Made by a program: the position numbers and the translations under genes. Positions 14,418 to 17,585 of a DNA stretch of 17,585 nucleotides are shown in pieces. The notes beneath the pieces are model-generated. The model searched no databases and was not told the origin of the DNA. It saw only the letters and a list, made by a program, of their open reading frames with translations. Each line of letters begins with the position of its first letter. Within the stretch, counting starts at the first letter, position 1. This DNA comes from Anaerolineaceae bacterium (lineage in GTDB: Bacteria; Chloroflexota; Anaerolineae; Anaerolineales; Anaerolineaceae): NCBI GenBank assembly GCA_003446605.1, contig DMDF01000206.1, forward strand, positions 1-17,585. Reading direction: 5' to 3'.

Positions 14418-15185
14418 ATGACTACCGATAAAATACAGATTTTGCAGCGAGTAATTGATATTCTGGATTGTTTTACCCTTGAACGACCCGCCCTGGGGGT
14501 GAGAGAAGTGGCACGTATGGTTGATCTCTCCAGCAGCACCGCCGGTAGATTGATGTCTGCTATGAGAGATTTACGCATCCTCAGCCAGGATCCCGTGACG
14601 AAAACATACTCGATCGGGTCGCGCGTCTTAACTTGGGCTGGTATCTACACCGCCACCTCGGATCTGCGAGCGGTTTCTCTTCCTATTATGGTTAATCTGC
14701 TCGAACGTACTCGCGAGACTATCAGCCTATATGTATTGGAAGGGCGTGAGCGGGTTTGTATCGAACGGCTCGAAAGTCCCGAACCGGTGCGCATCACTGC
14801 CAGGGTGGGAAGACGCATCCCGCTGTATGCCGGTTCTGCCGGGAAGTGCATGCTGGCGTTTATGCCGGAAGCCAAACGAGAAGAAATATTGAGCAAGATC
14901 GTATTGACACCCCTAACTGCCAACACCATCCGTGATAAAGATGTGCTGCGGGCTGATCTTGAAAAGATTCGCAAAGAAGGTTGTGCAGCTAGTTTTGGTG
15001 AATGGATTATGGAAGCGTCGGGTGTGGCTGCTCCTATCTATAATGAATACGGCAGTCTGGTGGCTGCTCTCACCATCTCAGGCCCCGGGCAGCGCTTTAC
15101 AGATGAAAAGATTCAGGAATATAAAAGCTTGGTGAAGGAGAAAGCTCTCGATATCTCGATGAAATTGGGTTATACGCCTCGCTAA
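14418..15185 (+). CDS. IclR-family transcriptional regulator
   Basis: IclR-family proteins are dimeric or tetrameric DNA-binding regulators with an N-terminal winged helix-turn-helix and a C-terminal GAF-like effector domain. Residues 5-75 form the wHTH: QRVIDILDCF leads into GVREVARMVDLSSSTAGRLMSAMRD (27-51), then the wing YSIGSRVLTWAG (64-75). The effector half includes ISLYVLEGRERVCIERLES, RIPLYAGSAGKCMLAFM (usual family block) and GVAAPIYNEYGSLVAALTISGP near the end. The frame opens at 14379, but ATG 14418 has AGAGGA directly before it and starts exactly at the usual family N-terminus, giving 255 residues. It is divergent from icd-acnA and 26 bp upstream of citrate synthase, so it probably regulates these TCA genes and itself. 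The effector is unknown; an organic acid is typical for this family. Confidence 0.93.
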   Translation: MTTDKIQILQRVIDILDCFTLERPALGVREVARMVDLSSSTAGRLMSAMRDLRILSQDPVTKTYSIGSRVLTWAGIYTATSDLRAVSLPIMVNLLERTRETISLYVLEGRERVCIERLESPEPVRITARVGRRIPLYAGSAGKCMLAFMPEAKREEILSKIVLTPLTANTIRDKDVLRADLEKIRKEGCAASFGEWIMEASGVAAPIYNEYGSLVAALTISGPGQRFTDEKIQEYKSLVKEKALDISMKLGYTPR

Positions 15186-15211
15186 AATTTACTTTTTGGA
15201 GTACATGAGCA

Positions 15212-16555
15212 ATGGAGCTGTCAAAGCGACTGGAAGAGAAGATTAGGGAGGTGTACGAACAGGTAAGGTATCTGGTAGCAGTTTCTGGTGAAACCATTAT
15301 CAGCCAGGTTTCGCTGCGACAGTTTTTAAGCGGGAATCGTGGTGTTGATTTGTTATTGAGCGATGTTTCCTATGTTGATCCATTTGATGGATTGCATTAT
15401 CGGGGGCTTTCTATCAATCAGGTATTGAATCTGCTACCCAAGCCGGTAGATTGTGTTTTTCCTTACGCTGGCGGTTTGTACGCATTCCTTCTGACCGGTG
15501 AAATTCCTGCTCTCGATGAAGCGCTGGAAGTGGAAAATATCTGGAAAGATCGCGCAGCCATCCCTGACTATGTTATTCGCATGTTAAAAGCTATGCCGCC
15601 TGATACGCATCCGATGACCATGCTGTCACAGGCTATCCTCGCACTGCAGTCACAATCAAAATTTGTGCAGGGATATAACAATGGACTGCAGAAAGAGGAT
15701 CATTGGAGAGCCACACTGGAGGATAGTTTGGATCTAACAGCCAAAGCGCCTTCGTTGGCTGCAGCGATTTACAATATTAAATACGGTAGTGGGGAAGTAC
15801 GAGAGATCGATCCGAATTTGGATTGGAGCGCAAATTTTGCACATCTCATCAATAAGGGATGGGATCTGCACTATCAGGAGCTGTGCCGCTTGTTTTTCCT
15901 TCTGCATGCCGATCAAGGAACTGGGAATGTATCTGCCCACACTGCCTGTTTGGTGAATTCTGCGCTTTCTGATGTGTATTATTCCTGTTCTGCTGCTATG
16001 AACGGTCTGGCAGGACCCCTGCATGGTCGAGCAAATCAAGACTCTCTGGAATGGTTATTGGGAATCATGGAATTCTTTGGAGGGAAACTTCCAACGCTTG
16101 AGCAATTGGCAGCTTACATCTGGGACACACTCGATAGGGGAAAGGTGATCCCGGGTTATGGGCATGCTGTACTGCGCTGCCCTGACCCGCGCTTTGTGGC
16201 TCAATTTGAATTCGGCGAAAAATATATGGCAGATGATGACCTTTTCAAATTGGCTGGCATGGTCTACCAGCTTGTCCCTGATATTCTGAAAAAGCAGGGT
16301 AAAGCGAAAGGGGTTTGGCCAAACATTGATGCTATCAGTGGGACGTTGCAGTACCACTGTGGGTTGAAGGAATTTGATTTTTATACCGTTCTCTTTGGGG
16401 TGGGTAGGTTGCTGGGTATCACCATCAACCTGGTATGGAACCGTGCCCTGTTGCTGCCGTTGGAAAGACCCCAATCTATCACTATTGAAATGGTCAGGGA
16501 CCGCCTGCACGGAACAATGGATATTTCCGGATTGGGCGCTGATACTTACCTGTAA
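15212..16555 (+). CDS. gltA: Citrate synthase, eukaryotic/mitochondrial type
   Basis: Condenses acetyl-CoA and oxaloacetate to citrate. The 447 residues align by eye with pig mitochondrial citrate synthase far better than with E. coli GltA: NVSAHT (239-244), ALSD, AAMNGLAGPLHG (261-272), VIPGYGHAVLR (312-322), QGKAKGVWPNIDAISG (362-377), YTVLFGVGR (391-399) and LPLERPQS (415-422). Catalytic His271, His318 and Asp373 are present, as are Arg327, Phe395, Arg399 and Arg419. One expected residue differs: the oxaloacetate-contacting His of the usual SDHEGGN/ADHE block is Gln235 in HADQGTGN. There is no N-terminal zinc-ribbon or targeting extension. A GGAG lies 10 nt before the ATG. It follows the IclR gene by 26 bp and is likely in the same transcript. 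Methylcitrate synthase activity is an alternative. Confidence 0.94.
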   Translation: MELSKRLEEKIREVYEQVRYLVAVSGETIISQVSLRQFLSGNRGVDLLLSDVSYVDPFDGLHYRGLSINQVLNLLPKPVDCVFPYAGGLYAFLLTGEIPALDEALEVENIWKDRAAIPDYVIRMLKAMPPDTHPMTMLSQAILALQSQSKFVQGYNNGLQKEDHWRATLEDSLDLTAKAPSLAAAIYNIKYGSGEVREIDPNLDWSANFAHLINKGWDLHYQELCRLFFLLHADQGTGNVSAHTACLVNSALSDVYYSCSAAMNGLAGPLHGRANQDSLEWLLGIMEFFGGKLPTLEQLAAYIWDTLDRGKVIPGYGHAVLRCPDPRFVAQFEFGEKYMADDDLFKLAGMVYQLVPDILKKQGKAKGVWPNIDAISGTLQYHCGLKEFDFYTVLFGVGRLLGITINLVWNRALLLPLERPQSITIEMVRDRLHGTMDISGLGADTYL

Positions 16556-16596
16556 ATATTGATGAAATGCTATGGCTTTTCTTCATGGCAAACATG

Positions 16597-16602
16597 TATA
16601 AT
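16597..16602 (+). promoter_or_regulatory. -10 element before the threonine-synthase-like gene
   Basis: A perfect TATAAT at 16597-16602 lies 17 bp before ATG 16620. No convincing -35 is seen. It would give an extra, very short-leader transcript for this gene, which could also be read through from the citrate synthase gene 64 bp upstream. Confidence 0.4.
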
Positions 16603-16619
16603 CACTGCGGCAGGTTGCT

Positions 16620-17585
16620 ATGCAAGTTAAATGTGAGGTCTGTGGAAGAACGGTAGTGTACACGCCAACTAACTGGCGCTGTGAATGTGGTGGAGCCTGG
16701 CTTTTAGATGAGGCTCTTACACCGCACCCTGAGCGTATCTTCCCTATTATCTTATCCTTATGGCGCTTTGCTGCTTTCTTCCCTGCTGAATTGCAGCAGA
16801 TGATTGCCACATTGGGAGCGGGTTGTACACCGTTGCTGCCCTGTACTCTCCAAGACCGCCAGGTGAATTTAAAATTAGATACGATGATGCCGACCGGATC
16901 TTTCAAGGATCGCGGTGTTGAATTGATGATGAACCATCTGGCAGCCAATGCTGTGCAGGATATTGTGGAAGATTCCTCTGGAAATGCCGGTGCATCGGTG
17001 GCAGCCTACGCTGCCCGACTGGGAATGAAAGCATCGATCTATGCTCCTGCGTATGCTTCTCCTGCCAAGTTGGCGCAGATCGCCTGTTTTGGCGCTGCTA
17101 TTCACAAAATTGAGGGTCCGCGCGTGAATGCCAGCAAAGCTGTGCTGGATGCAGTCGCGGGAGGTCTGGTGTATGCTTCACATGCTTACAATCCTGTCTA
17201 TCTGTTTGGGCAGCAAACTGCTGCCTGGGAGGTGTGGGAACAGCTGGGTTTCAGGGCACCTGACTGGGTGGTAGTGCCAGTGGGTCAGGGTGGCAACTTA
17301 TTGGGGTATTATGAAGGGTTTAAAACCCTCTACTCGCACGGATGGATCGAAAAAATACCGGGAATGATCGCTGTACAGCCCAAACGTCTTGCGCCCATTT
17401 GTGATGCGTTCGAAAACAACTGGCAGGAGTGGAAATCAATAACTATTCCCGATGAGCCAAGCGTTGCAGAAGGGCTGGCGATCACTACGCCGGTGCGCTG
17501 GCGCCATATTGTCAATGCAATTGCTGATAGTGGGGGTTTCTGTGTGAGGGTAGAGGAAGAGTCCATTCTGCCTGCCCGCCGTGAT
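16620..17585 (+). CDS. Threonine-synthase-like PLP enzyme with N-terminal zinc ribbon (3' end outside window)
   Basis: An open frame from ATG 16620 runs without a stop to the window end, giving 322 residues of an incomplete protein. It is a fold-type II pyridoxal-phosphate enzyme like threonine synthase, which converts O-phosphohomoserine to threonine. Residues 1-24 carry two Cys pairs (Cys5/Cys8 and Cys21/Cys23), a small zinc ribbon common at the start of archaeal and Chloroflexi-type threonine synthases. The PLP-binding Lys is Lys96 in PTGSFKDRG (91-99). SSGNAGAS (119-126) is the substrate/cofactor loop and PVGQGGNLLG (220-229) the phosphate-binding Gly loop. A CAGG 5 nt before ATG is a modest ribosome-binding site. 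Threonine dehydratase, cysteate synthase or another PLP beta-eliminase are alternatives. It lies 64 bp after citrate synthase in the same direction. Confidence 0.85.
   Translation, partial: MQVKCEVCGRTVVYTPTNWRCECGGAWLLDEALTPHPERIFPIILSLWRFAAFFPAELQQMIATLGAGCTPLLPCTLQDRQVNLKLDTMMPTGSFKDRGVELMMNHLAANAVQDIVEDSSGNAGASVAAYAARLGMKASIYAPAYASPAKLAQIACFGAAIHKIEGPRVNASKAVLDAVAGGLVYASHAYNPVYLFGQQTAAWEVWEQLGFRAPDWVVVPVGQGGNLLGYYEGFKTLYSHGWIEKIPGMIAVQPKRLAPICDAFENNWQEWKSITIPDEPSVAEGLAITTPVRWRHIVNAIADSGGFCVRVEEESILPARRD

Noticed and set aside
1..17585. Mobile element, CRISPR, phage, toxin-antitoxin or defence system
   Set aside because: No transposase, integrase, regularly spaced direct repeats, tRNA-flanked insertion or defence-type protein was seen; all genes look like housekeeping or metabolic genes.

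Overview
The window reads as ordinary bacterial chromosome: dense genes, about 45% G+C by eye, no rRNA, tRNA, CRISPR array, insertion sequence or phage gene seen. The gene content (a TatA/TatB/TatC operon, a mitochondrial-type citrate synthase, an NAD-type isocitrate dehydrogenase, paired Gfo/Idh/MocA dehydrogenases, an LpxL/PatA-like acyltransferase beside a CDP-alcohol phosphatidyltransferase) would fit an Anaerolineae-like member of the Chloroflexota. That placement is inference from family resemblance and was not tested.

Layout. (1) 1-3598, all minus strand: a perfect bidirectional terminator stem, class II fructose-bisphosphate aldolase, a CDP-alcohol phosphatidyltransferase with an HX4D acyltransferase just upstream (a membrane lipid pair), and a divergent CutC-family protein. 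(2) 3795-4484, plus: a HAD phosphatase transcribed divergently from cutC, its 3' end overlapping tail-to-tail with the next unit. (3) 4476-7795, minus: a radical SAM/helix-hairpin-helix protein, then two translationally overlapping Gfo/Idh/MocA oxidoreductases preceded by a perfect 9-bp inverted repeat. (4) 7994-10328, plus: tatA, tatB-like, tatC and an aldo/keto reductase. (5) 10335-14283, minus: aconitase and isocitrate dehydrogenase, with icd first in the operon. (6) 14418-17585, plus: an IclR-family regulator, citrate synthase and the 5' part of a threonine-synthase-like PLP enzyme cut by the window end.

Blocks 5 and 6 form one metabolic unit. Citrate synthase, aconitase and isocitrate dehydrogenase are together the oxidative branch from oxaloacetate plus acetyl-CoA to 2-oxoglutarate, split into two divergent arms around an IclR regulator. 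The 134-bp gap between the arms has a plausible iclR promoter and a 17-bp near-palindrome (14379-14395). The isocitrate dehydrogenase carries the Asp/Ile/Ala/Ser/Ala set expected for NAD rather than NADP use. The citrate synthase is closest to the eukaryotic type but has Gln where the oxaloacetate-binding His is normally found.

I did not see a clearly novel defence or mobile system. The points most worth a second look are the regulated TCA cluster and its enzyme variants, the inverted repeat ahead of the oxidoreductase pair, the orphan radical SAM/HhH protein with an apparently near-leaderless start, and the divergent CutC.
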